The notes under the pieces are model-generated. The model was not told where the DNA came from, searched no databases, and worked only from the letters and a program-made list of their open reading frames with translations. The position numbers and the translations under genes are program-made. DNA of 64,000 nt from Leishmania donovani (taxonomy: Eukaryota > Euglenozoa > Kinetoplastea > Trypanosomatida > Trypanosomatidae): positions 26,687-90,686 of the forward strand of contig NC_018262.1 of NCBI RefSeq assembly GCF_000227135.1, given 5' to 3'. Shown in pieces: positions 9,076 through 18,305 of this stretch (position 1 is its first letter; each line of letters starts with the position of its first letter).

Positions 9076-10101
9076 TCAAGATTCCCCTGCTGCTTTGTGC
9101 ATTCCGTACTCGTTGCTCGCATCTGAGCTTGGCACCCGCAGGATTCCCTGAATTCTGCTCTCCAGCTCTAACATCACCGCTTCCACGTCAATCCCTGAAA
9201 GGGATCCGACAACATCACCAACGCTCCTTACAACCCTTCTGCACTGCAGCGCAAGCACTTTCCGCTGCATTTCCGCATGTGCATAGCTGTCCTGTTGTAA
9301 ATCCATTGCTTTGCGCATGCGGCCCGCCAGATCTACTTGCTGCAGGCACAGTAGATCTTCAGCACGGTGAAGCTGCCTTTCGCGCTCTTGTTGCTCGGCA
9401 AGAAGGCGGTTTAGATGGGTTGTACTGGCGCGAAAAAAGCTGCACAGGAGACTCCCTCTCTCCTCTATCTCAGCGGCGAGGAGATTTACGCGTGCAGCAC
9501 ATTCATCCCTTTGTAAAAGCAGAACGTGCTCCATGCAGCGGGTCTTCAGGCCGAGATCACACCCTCGCGCCAGCAGAAGTCCATCTGTGCCGGGTACATC
9601 GTCAAGATATTCAGTCAGCGAGTCCTCCGTATAGCGGCTGTGCTGCAGCTCTGCCCGCACAGTCTTCTTGGACGCTGCCAGCCCTGCCTCGAACAGTGCT
9701 TTGCTCCTCTGGAACGATTTGACTTTTGCCCAGTGATGTTGATCCCTCTCCTCAAGGGCGGTCGCAAACTCGGCACACTCCCGTTCGCGCTGCTCGACCA
9801 TACAAAGTCGCGACTCCAACTCTGCTGCAAGCGAATGCAAGTTCCGCTCGCGCCCCATCAAGGCGGCTTTAGCATGCCTTTTTCTATCATCAAGCGACCG
9901 GACCAATTGGTTGGCGTTCTCACCCTCTGCTTGTAGCTTGCCTTCCAAAAAGGAAATGTACTTCCTCAGCTCAACATTGGCAGACACCTCTTTTTTCAGT
10001 TGCTCTTGAAGAGATTTTGTTTGCCTTTTTTTGCGATCGCAATAACGCTTGAGAAGCCAGTCCAGCTCGTCACATTTTGTAGCATAGTCGAGGCTATTCA
10101 T
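9076..10101 (-). CDS. coiled-coil hypothetical protein, 341 residues
   Basis: The product starts MNSLDYATKCDELDWLLKRYCDRKKRQ and is mostly alpha-helical with heptad character: roughly residues 20-130 (KSLQEQLKKEVSANVELRKYISFLEGKL and following) and 185-260. Several Cys residues are scattered between the helices. No catalytic motif, signal peptide or membrane segment is visible. It lies next to a larger coiled-coil gene (10879-13467), so both may belong to a cytoskeletal or basal-body-type structure, but that is only inferred from structure type. The start is an ATG at 10101. Confidence 0.8.
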   Translation of the reverse strand: MNSLDYATKCDELDWLLKRYCDRKKRQTKSLQEQLKKEVSANVELRKYISFLEGKLQAEGENANQLVRSLDDRKRHAKAALMGRERNLHSLAAELESRLCMVEQRERECAEFATALEERDQHHWAKVKSFQRSKALFEAGLAASKKTVRAELQHSRYTEDSLTEYLDDVPGTDGLLLARGCDLGLKTRCMEHVLLLQRDECAARVNLLAAEIEERGSLLCSFFRASTTHLNRLLAEQQERERQLHRAEDLLCLQQVDLAGRMRKAMDLQQDSYAHAEMQRKVLALQCRRVVRSVGDVVGSLSGIDVEAVMLELESRIQGILRVPSSDASNEYGMHKAAGES

Positions 10102-10878
10102 TACTGTTTTCGCAGAAAATGAGGCAGGACAATTTTGACAAGCTGAGTGGCGAGAATGCAGCGCAAGCGCGGTTGCTTAAGGAGACATAAATCAGTCCTT
10201 TGCAAACAGAAAACAATAAAGAGGGAAAGGAAAGTTGCGAGTAGGCTCCATAGTGGCACACTTTGCTTACACAGAAGGTAGCATATGACAGAAACGTTTT
10301 GATACCAGAAAGAAGCGTGCTTCGGCAGCCGAATCTTTTTTTTTTTCGAAGATGAGCACATACGACAGTGACACACTAGAGGAGAAAGTGCTGCCGTTCG
10401 TCATAAAGAGTTGAAGAAGCCCTATGGTAGAAGACACTTTTTATAGCGCCACAGACGGGTTTCGAGAATGGTTTTTCTCACTTTTCCTCGATGTCTCTAT
10501 AAGGGCGGGAAGGGTCATCACAACTCACCCGCACGGAAGGGAAGGAAAACGAAAACGCCTTCACAAAACGCCTTTGAGAGGATGCGGCAATCGACTGTGA
10601 GGCATCGCGTTCGGTACATGGTCCTCGATATCCACTGCCAGAGGATAAACACAGTTGTGAAATGCCACTGACAGGTAATACTGGGCAGACAAACGCGCTG
10701 CGGATATGCCTCCGCTTAGCGACTGCAAGTAAGCACTTTGACGAGCTGCGAAAAACAAAAGGCACTATGCTGTTCACTAAATTTAGATCTACTGAACAGA
10801 GGAAAGAAAATCTAATATTTTTTTCTTTTCGTTTTCAAACGGAAAAATCTACAACCGGAAAAAGAAAACGAGATACCT
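10102..10878. other. intergenic
   Basis: No supported gene. The run of T on the plus strand at 10336-10345 is purine on the transcribed strand. Pyrimidine tracts for the 341-residue gene lie in the purine-rich plus-strand stretches near 10190-10235. Confidence 0.5.
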
Positions 10879-13467
10879 TTATTGCTGTTCAGTGGTGCTT
10901 GCAGCGCTGCGCTTTTTGGGGTGCCGTAAAGGGCCTTCCGTGAGATTGAGCCTTTCCATGAAAACGGCTTCAGCCTTCGGTTGTGCGGATTCTACAAACA
11001 TCGATATACTCTTCTTCAGGGTCGAGTTTTGCTTCCTCAATGTCTGCAGCTCCGTTTCTTGTGACATGGCCAGCTCCATAACCCGCTTGAGCTCGTCAGC
11101 CACCTTGCTGTGCGCTTCCCTGCGAACATTCCGGAACGCATCGTGAAGCTTGTTGTACTTTTCCACAATGATGTCACGATCGCGGATAAGATTGTCCCTT
11201 TCAGCCAAAAGCTCTTTGATGGTAGAGGCGTCACTTGCACAGCGGATTTTAAGCTCGTCTAGCGCGCCGCGCAGCTTTCCATTGTGCTCCTTTGCTGCTG
11301 CAATCGCGCTTTCCAATTCCTTTCTAGCTTTGATCTCCGCATGAAGCAGCTGCTCGCACTTTTCGCACTTCTCAACGTATGCGTTGAGTTTTCGTTTCAA
11401 GCTCTCACTCTCCTTTCGCTTTTCAGAGAGAATTAGAGAGAGCTTGGATTCCTGGCTGCCAAGGCGCTCCTGCAGTTGTGCCGCCTGCAGTATCAAGGCA
11501 GAGTTGGATTTATCTGCCTCTGTGTTGACAGCTTCCAATTCCTCACATCTTCTTTTGGAAAGGTCCAAGGAAGTGGATAAATTCTCGACTTGTGCCTTGA
11601 GTGCCTGCAACTCGGCTTCCGTGATTTCCAACGTCTTTGCTTGCGCGCGAAGTTCACCCTCCAGATCACTGACACTTACCTGTAACGCTGTAATCCGCAC
11701 AGCAGCTTCTTGTTCTTTGTGGTTGGCTGCAGCAACATTGTGTCGCATTGAATCATTCTCTAGCTGAAGTCGTTCGTTCTCTTCACGCATCTCGTTGAGA
11801 TTCGAGTTCAGCAGCTCGTCAAGCTCCCCCAGCTCCTGTCGCATGGACTCTACCTGGTCCCTCAACCAAGCGTTGTCCTTGGCAAAGGTGTCGCGCTCAA
11901 GTATAACCTCTTTGAGGTGCGCTGCACCCTGACTGAGCTGGCTTTCGAGCAGCGACAACGCCTTGCGTTGCTCGCCTACTGTCTGCTCGCTGGTACGGCA
12001 CCGGCTTGAAAGCGCACTTATCTGCTCAGCTGTTTTGGCGGCGTTAAATTCGTGTTGTCGAATGCGTTCTTCGGCCCGTTCAAGAGCCCGGCAGCAATCA
12101 GAGTGCTGAGCCAGTACGGCGTGAAAACGCTGCTCAAACGCTCCGCCGATCGATGCTTGCTGGTCCAGAAGGATCGAGCTACGGGAAATCTGCTCCCTAT
12201 GTGCAAGCTCCGAAAGCTGTTGCGCGCGTAGAGCGTCAGTCAGCTCCTGCACCGACAGCCACGCGGAACTACAGTTCTGCTCGGCAAGCATGCACCTCTC
12301 CGTTGAATCGCGTTTGAAGGCTGCGAACTCGGCTTGCATCGCGGCCAAGGCGTTGGAGCTTGTCCGCTTGTGGTTATCCAATTCCATCAACGCTGTTGCG
12401 TAGCTCTCTTTGACCGCAGTGAACTCGATCTGGAGGTCTTCCTTCTGCTGCGATATCTCATCCAGCTGTTGATTTAGACGTAGAAGTTCTGCCTGCAAAT
12501 CACACAGCGCCTTGCCTGTAGTTATTTCCCTGTCCTTCAACTCTATAACATCGCTTTCCAGTGTCTGAATCAGTTGCAGCTGCTGCTCTGCTGCAGTGTG
12601 CGACTCTTGCAGTGCAGAGTCGGAGGCTGTAAGCTGTTTTTCCGTACGTTCGCACTTTTCTCGGAGCTGTTGTGCTTCGTTCTCAGAGGCCGCTACACGC
12701 GCGGAAAGCGACCTCAATTCGTCAGAGAGCTGCCGCCGTTCGTCGCAGTCGCGATGGAGTTGTCGCGTCAGCTCATCTTTTGCAGAAAGAAGTTGCTCGG
12801 AGTTCTTTCGAAGTGACTCATTTTCTTCCTTGAGCTTGGCTACCCGCTCGAGCAGCCTCTCCATGCTAGAGGACACATTCTCGCCGGCGTCACGGAGAGC
12901 TTCATTTTCTGCGGTCGCCTTCGCAAGCGATGATCGCAGGTGATCAAGCGCTTCGGTGTCTTTCTTTCGAGAGGCAAGCGCAGCCTTCATCTCAGCCTGA
13001 AATTTCGCGACGAGGCGCTCGTAGTCCGCTACACGCTGGGTACACGAAGCGAGTTCGCTTCGAGCGGCGGCCAAACTTTCGGCCAGCTGCGCGTTTTGCT
13101 GCTCCAAGTTGCGGTGTTTTTGCTGCTGGTCCTCGATCTCAGTAGAGTACTGCGCGGTCAGCCGCTGCGCGACATCTAGTTCTTCTTTTAAGCACGCTAC
13201 CATATCATCGCGGTTCCTGAGTGTCGCCTTATCTGCTGCGCTTTCTTTCTCCATCACCGCTAGCTTGTGGCGCAACTCTGTGTTCTCTGCGCTCCACTGT
13301 TCTACAACCTCGAATGCCTCATCCTTTAGCAACTTTTTCTCTTGCTCAGCACGCTCCTTTTGGCCGAGCGCAGAGAAAAGGTCGTGCTGAGCATTGCGAA
13401 GCTCACACTCCAGCTGTGTGATGCGCTGGGCGAGAACATCGTTTATGCGGTCTTGTTTCTCTGACAT
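10879..13467 (-). CDS. long coiled-coil protein, 862 residues
   Basis: Almost the whole product is predicted coiled coil, beginning MSEKQDRINDVLAQRITQLECELRNAQHDLF. It has long runs of Glu/Gln/Lys/Ala with Leu spacing typical of heptads, and only short breaks. The C-terminus turns basic and ends KKRSAASTTEQQ. There is no motor, kinase or membrane domain. Generic similarity to myosin-tail or golgin/CENP-type proteins is expected from composition alone and should not be used for naming. It is the first gene of the minus-strand cluster, facing the strand-switch region. The start is at 13467; an upstream ATG-less hydrophobic extension to 13563 is probably 5' UTR. Confidence 0.88.
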   Translation of the reverse strand: MSEKQDRINDVLAQRITQLECELRNAQHDLFSALGQKERAEQEKKLLKDEAFEVVEQWSAENTELRHKLAVMEKESAADKATLRNRDDMVACLKEELDVAQRLTAQYSTEIEDQQQKHRNLEQQNAQLAESLAAARSELASCTQRVADYERLVAKFQAEMKAALASRKKDTEALDHLRSSLAKATAENEALRDAGENVSSSMERLLERVAKLKEENESLRKNSEQLLSAKDELTRQLHRDCDERRQLSDELRSLSARVAASENEAQQLREKCERTEKQLTASDSALQESHTAAEQQLQLIQTLESDVIELKDREITTGKALCDLQAELLRLNQQLDEISQQKEDLQIEFTAVKESYATALMELDNHKRTSSNALAAMQAEFAAFKRDSTERCMLAEQNCSSAWLSVQELTDALRAQQLSELAHREQISRSSILLDQQASIGGAFEQRFHAVLAQHSDCCRALERAEERIRQHEFNAAKTAEQISALSSRCRTSEQTVGEQRKALSLLESQLSQGAAHLKEVILERDTFAKDNAWLRDQVESMRQELGELDELLNSNLNEMREENERLQLENDSMRHNVAAANHKEQEAAVRITALQVSVSDLEGELRAQAKTLEITEAELQALKAQVENLSTSLDLSKRRCEELEAVNTEADKSNSALILQAAQLQERLGSQESKLSLILSEKRKESESLKRKLNAYVEKCEKCEQLLHAEIKARKELESAIAAAKEHNGKLRGALDELKIRCASDASTIKELLAERDNLIRDRDIIVEKYNKLHDAFRNVRREAHSKVADELKRVMELAMSQETELQTLRKQNSTLKKSISMFVESAQPKAEAVFMERLNLTEGPLRHPKKRSAASTTEQQ

Positions 13468-13629
13468 TCTCGTATCCTTGCACACTGCAGCAGCAATAAA
13501 CAATGTGCGGTAAATAAAGCGAGAGTAACAGTTGACTTCATGAAGGGATTTTTGCATCCTCATTCGGTACTGAGGTGGCTCTTGTAAAGAGACTCAACAT
13601 CAGTGCAAAGCAGGCTTCAAAGAAGTTGA

Positions 13630-14211
13630 AATTGTTTTTTTTTTTGTTGTCAAACCATTCATTGTGCAAGACAGCATGAGTCGGGCTCGACCCCTCCCCG
13701 GCCTCTCACGGTCCCATCCACTCGTGCGAAGCAGCGCCAGACACCAACGCTTCAGCAACGCGCCGACTCAGTCGTCGAAGAGCACGGCCTCCCCGCCTTA
13801 AGCCCTGCCCACACCAGCTTCGCAGGTCGCCTCACAGCCGCTCCCCCACTATGCCAGTCGCCCACCTGGTGCGTCCCTCGGGGCGGCTCAGGCTCCCCAC
13901 TCCAGTGGGCAGCGTGGGGGCCCGGGTAGTGCAGGTTCCAGTCACCTTGGCATTCTGCCTAATCATACGGGTGACACTAACGTGTGCACGATTGCAGGTC
14001 GCTGCGGCGCAACGCCGTCCAGGGCCTGGCCGCCGACATCTGTGGCAATGCATCGCGCTGACCCCCCCTCCGTCGTAGGCGCTCCACCCTGCCACCACCA
14101 GAAGTGGTTCCGCATTTGTCAGCAAGTAGGGGGCTGTATGGCTTTCCCATACAGAGTGGGCTACCGGGACGTAACACCACGCACTGGGGCGTCCCTCATC
14201 GTCATGGCTGA
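13630..14211 (-). mobile_element. SIDER2-type degenerate retroposon, copy 1
   Basis: This is a noncoding element related to the extinct ingi/DIRE retroposons. I recognise the SIDER2 sequence type, including the stretch around CTACTTGCTGACAAATGCGG read on the minus strand. Positions 13677-14156 match the second copy at 31246-31725 in inverted orientation with only two mismatches seen (at 14151 and 13750). Beyond these limits similarity falls off: the 5' part (14157-14211) is only loosely alike. In element orientation an A-rich run lies about 32 bases past the 3' end (T-run 13634-13645), which could be its tail. Unusually it sits inside the divergent strand-switch region rather than in a gene's 3' UTR. 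Confidence 0.85.
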
Positions 14212-14480
14212 GATAGCTGCCATGAAGGAAAAGCACTTTGGCGCGAGCACATGTATTGCAAATCTAATTCAGTGAATCTTTGAGAGCTGTGCAAAGTCCC
14301 CGCGGATGCGAAATTGTAACTGCTTCGATGTGAGGTTTTCAGAGACACCGCCTAGATCACCTGAAGCGTGTCACGAAATGCTGGTACGTCTCTGTGCCGC
14401 TCTGTTTTCTTCGACACGTGGCGCCGGAGTAGCTATGAAAACTGGGGAATCCGGTCACCTGCCGCCGTTTCTTTTAAACA

Positions 14481-14493
14481 GGGGGGGGGGGGG
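14481..14493 (+). promoter_or_regulatory. 13-base G run in the divergent strand-switch region
   Basis: A run of 13 G on the plus strand lies near the centre of the region between divergent clusters. G- or C-runs have been noted at Pol II start regions of trypanosomatids, so it may mark an initiation site, but nothing in the sequence proves this. Confidence 0.4.
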
Positions 14494-15865
14494 TTGCGTG
14501 CGGCTTCCGGGGTTTGATGTGGTCAAGGAAAGTGTCGTGCGTTGAAACTGTAGGCTGGAATTTTGCGATTTTCGACTCTTCTGTAGCACCCCCTCCCTCC
14601 TCTGGGAGGCTGATTGCCAGAGGGGCCCGCTCTTCGATGATGCTGCTGCTATAGCGCAGTGTACAGCACTAGCTGTGGGTTTTTGAAGCACGGCGGGAGA
14701 GATGCCATGGAAAGACCAGTAACACGTTGAGCCATTTTTTGCAGATAATGTCGTTACGACACAAAGTGCACATGAGTTAGTTATTTTTCGTTGTTCGGCG
14801 ATCTTCCGCCATTTGGGGGACCACGGATCGCGACTTCATTACGATGCTCGGTAAAATTTTGGATGTGCATAAGTGCCTACGTAAAAGGCGTTTTTGCGGG
14901 AACACGTATTTGAGGTGCAGGTATGAAGTAAATTTCATAACTGCATTGCGAGTAACTTTATTCAAAGCAGTGCTATAGTTGATGCGTATTCTGCATGCGC
15001 TCTGCTGGAACGTGGTGACGAATGCAAGCGACATCTTTAGCTTGTTGTCCATTTGCAAGAGCGACAGAGTTGAAAAGGAGCTTATGGGAGATGCAGCTAT
15101 GATGAGCTGTTGCCAGGAATACGAGTGAATACCAAGCACGAGTGGCACAAGCCAACTGCGCATTATTTGGAAGTTCACATGCGGGATGCTGTGCTGCACC
15201 ATTTTTCGTTTCAGCAAAAAAAATTATTTACGGTTTTTTTTCTGCATTTAAAACTCAAATAAATGGCGAATTTCTGCGCAGATTTCCGATTTTGTTTGCA
15301 AAATGCTCCTATTCTTGTCTTTTGGAATTTATATACTGGGAAGAGCAAATCGTTTTTTTCTTTTGCGGTCTTGCACACATGTAATGGTAACTTTTCGCCA
15401 AATTGCTTCGTGCCTGTCGCCCGCGGTAAATGCGTCAACAGGGGTAACATATGCCGCTGTACACGCTGAATTGAAAGCAAAATTTACTGCCCAAAGATGA
15501 CAAACTATGTGATGATAGGCGTTTCATGCACCGCATAAGAAAAATACTATCTTGCCAAGCGTTTGCTGCCTGTTTCCAACAGGGTTCGATGGCTGTCAAG
15601 AGCAAACACGATATCTGACATTTATCTTTCCGATTTATTTTGCCGCGCTCTGGCTATGTCTTTATCCAAGAAACAAATTTTGGCGCGATTATCGAGCCGC
15701 GAATCTTATCGAACAAGCCGTGGCCGTTTAATCTCAATTCGATACCTTCCTCACTCCTTTGACTTTTGAGTTCTCTCTGTTCAGCAAAGTTGTCGAATAT
15801 AGAACGACAAAAAATCCACAGTGAACCGCGCAACAGCAAAAAGAAAGCAGAAAAAAAGAATCGCG

Positions 15866-16588
15866 ATGAACAAGCAGCGCATCCGGGGCGAATCCTTTAA
15901 ACAGGAGTACCAGGCAGCTGGTCGCCACCGCACCAATCGCAAGCGCGACCCGTCGATGAACAAGACCGATCCTCATCTCGTTATTGCACCTCAAGCTGAG
16001 ATATACCAGGGGAAACTGGTTCTAGTTCTTGATCTTGATGAGACGCTGGTGTTCGCTCGTAGCGGACCTCTTTATGCTCGACCTGGGATTCCTGAGTTCT
16101 TTCAGATGTGCAAGGACAAAGGTATCGAGGTTGTTGTGTGGACGGCTGGGTTGAAGGCCTATGCGCAAGCTATTGTGTCGAATATCGACACATGTAATGC
16201 TGTCTCACACTGTATATACCGTCACAACAAGTGGTTCAACGGCCAGCCGGGCTATCGCAAGGATCTGAATGCTCTTGGTCGTCCTCTCGACCGCGTTCTC
16301 ATAGTCGAAAACACTCCGGATTGTATTCGAGGCTATCAAGACAACGGCATCCTTGTCAGCGATTACGAGGGTGGCGACGGAGAGGACAACACACTGTATG
16401 CGCTAGCAGAGCTGGTGAAAGTTCTCAGTGAAAGCGATTTTACTGTTCCGCAGTTTATCGCGAACTGCGAATTGCTGAAGCGTGAGCCTGTAATGACGGA
16501 CGTTGGGGACTACATTAATGCATACACGCTTGATACCAACTGCTTTGATCCTGCGCATGTTCGTGTTAACCGAGATTTGCAAAGGTAG
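15866..16588 (+). CDS. FCP1/SCP-type (NLI-interacting factor-like) phosphatase
   Basis: The 240-residue HAD-family protein carries DLDET at 56-60 within LVLVLDLDETLV, the FCP1/SCP active-site signature in which the first Asp forms the phospho-intermediate. VVVWTAGLKAYAQAI supplies motif II and DYEGGDGEDNTL the C-terminal acidic motif. The family dephosphorylates Ser/Thr, classically the Pol II C-terminal domain, but trypanosomatid Pol II lacks the heptad repeats, so the substrate is open. A basic N-terminus (about 30 residues) precedes the domain; there is no BRCT domain. The ATG at 15866 is the first in frame; the frame is open upstream only to a GTG. A pyrimidine tract ending TTCAG at about 15784 is a likely splice acceptor. 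First gene of the plus cluster. Confidence 0.9.
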   Translation: MNKQRIRGESFKQEYQAAGRHRTNRKRDPSMNKTDPHLVIAPQAEIYQGKLVLVLDLDETLVFARSGPLYARPGIPEFFQMCKDKGIEVVVWTAGLKAYAQAIVSNIDTCNAVSHCIYRHNKWFNGQPGYRKDLNALGRPLDRVLIVENTPDCIRGYQDNGILVSDYEGGDGEDNTLYALAELVKVLSESDFTVPQFIANCELLKREPVMTDVGDYINAYTLDTNCFDPAHVRVNRDLQR

Positions 16589-18305
16589 ACTGGCTGGCAC
16601 AGTGTTGTTTCTACTGCTTCATCTTTCGTCGAAGATGCAGACATTGGCTCACACTCGAAATCTACACTCAAGCATATTTTTCTGTATTATTTTTTTTTAT
16701 CTATTTGCTTGTTTTTGAAAGACTTTGCCCATGTTGTATGGCGATGGTGCGAACGTCAACGTGATGTTGCCTCGCTTCTGCAGCTTTTTTTTTGTTGCTG
16801 TTGTCGATGAGGAATGTTTTTGTCTGCCAAAGGAAAAATGATATCCTTTTCCATCTCATCAGTCAAGCCATTTAACCCGGGTCCTCTTGCTGCTACTCCC
16901 GGTGTCTCTTTTTTTTCGCGCGCAGTACATACTCTTGTTCGGGAGGCCAGTTCAATGAGGAAAAGGAAAGCGCAGTTACACGAACAATTCAGTGGCACTT
17001 CCACATTATTGTATCAGTCCATTTTTGAGGGAAAGCCAACAAGTAGCCTTTTTGTGTTACGTTTGCTGAGTGCGTTGTCTTTTAATGCGAACTGCTGTTT
17101 TCATATTCTGCTGTTTTGCTCGTTATTTGTGTCATCAGCAGCGAGAGTGACGGTGTTAGGGATGGGTAAGCGGAAGCGCTTCGCGGGGTGAAGTGCTGTG
17201 AACTGCACATAAGCGTGCTACCGTTTTGTCGAATCAACGCTTCCTGTTGAAAAGAGTTTGATGGAGGATCTGTGGTATTTTGCAAAGAGAAAAACGATTC
17301 AACTGTGTTTACACAATTGTTTCTATTACTTTTTGCTTAACGTTTCGTTTGGTGTAGCCTGTTTGTTGTCATTCGCGTAAGCTGCTTTTTAGGTGAGGAT
17401 AGGGGCTGACCTCCTGTTGTGTGTACATGTGCCTGGGACATGATAGATCGACAAGAAATCAGAGCATGCCCGACGCCGGTTTTATTCGTCATTATTGCCA
17501 TCTCTGAAAAAAAAAAAAGGCTGTCTTCCACGGTGTGCTTTTTTTTTTCGTATGCGCATGCGCCATGTATCAAATGGTGAATTTGATGTCAATGCTTTTT
17601 TTTTTTCATAACTGATCTTTATCTCGGGTCGATTAAAGAGTCATCTCTAGGGTAGTTTGGACTCTGCACCCTTGTGCTGCGTGTAGTCTGGCGGAACAAC
17701 AAAAAAAGATTCTCTTCGCAACCTAAATGATTGCATCCGCGAGCGCTAAAGTTTGCCTGTAAGCAGGCTTCGCTAGATTTATCTCTGAGCTTTAAAGAGC
17801 GGCTCGAAACACTGATGCTTCTTTCTCAAACTTCCCATTCCTGCTGGTTCTAACTTTCTTCTTTTAGAGTCTTACTCATGGAAGAGGAAAAGTCAAATTA
17901 CATTCTTTGCTCTTCAAAGGCACCCCGGCTGTCCGCCTAGAAACCAAAATCAAAGCAAACATACGTGAAAACAAAAAGTCTGATAAGGCTCTTCCGCATT
18001 TAGGCGCTGCTGCTTTCTGCTCGCTATTGCTCGCAATCGAGCCGAGCATTGTTCACCACGATTTGTAGACTTCTATGGTGCTCAGTGGCGCACTGTGCTG
18101 GTGCAGCGATCATTATCTTTAACCGGCACAACACGCGTCGCTCAGACATCAAGTGTACATATAGAACGAAGACCCATAAAGGCTCTGTAGACACAGCAAA
18201 AAGGAGCGGCACAGGGTTTTCTGCTTTTTGATCCGTTTTCCGTGATCTGGAAAACTAAATAGAAAGTTGTATTGGCAACCCTTGTTGCGAGGTTTTGCTT
18301 GCGTG
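16589..18305. other. long intergenic region, 1.7 kb
   Basis: No supported gene on either strand. It is A+T-rich with many T-runs (for example 17595-17605), consistent with 3' UTR of the phosphatase gene and splice signals for the giant coiled-coil gene. No tRNA-like structure noticed. Confidence 0.55.

Larger units (their letters stand above)
13468..15865. promoter_or_regulatory. divergent strand-switch region (presumed Pol II initiation zone)
   Basis: Genes to the left are all on the minus strand and genes to the right all on the plus strand, so the 2.4-kb interval separates two divergently transcribed polycistronic units. In Leishmania and Trypanosoma such regions are where Pol II starts and carry modified histones; there is no conserved promoter box to point to. 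Seen here: a SIDER2 copy (13677-14156), a run of 13 G (14481-14493), and an A+T-rich half from about 14700 to 15800 that contrasts with the G+C-rich coding regions. No tRNA or other Pol III gene was found in it. Confidence 0.75.

Noticed and set aside
8618..9079. minus-strand open frame of 153 codons
   Set aside because: Ser/Leu/Phe-rich translation of a pyrimidine-rich stretch; no domain and poor codon bias, so treated as UTR.
13832..14236. open minus-strand frame of ~134 codons
   Set aside because: It lies in SIDER2 copy 1, and the same frame recurs in copy 2 (31250-31570). The identity is at DNA level due to the repeat, and the frame has no protein-like features.
15582..15592. GGTTCGAT-like sequence resembling a tRNA B box
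   Set aside because: It departs from the B-box consensus after the first eight bases and no matching A box or cloverleaf arms were found around it.
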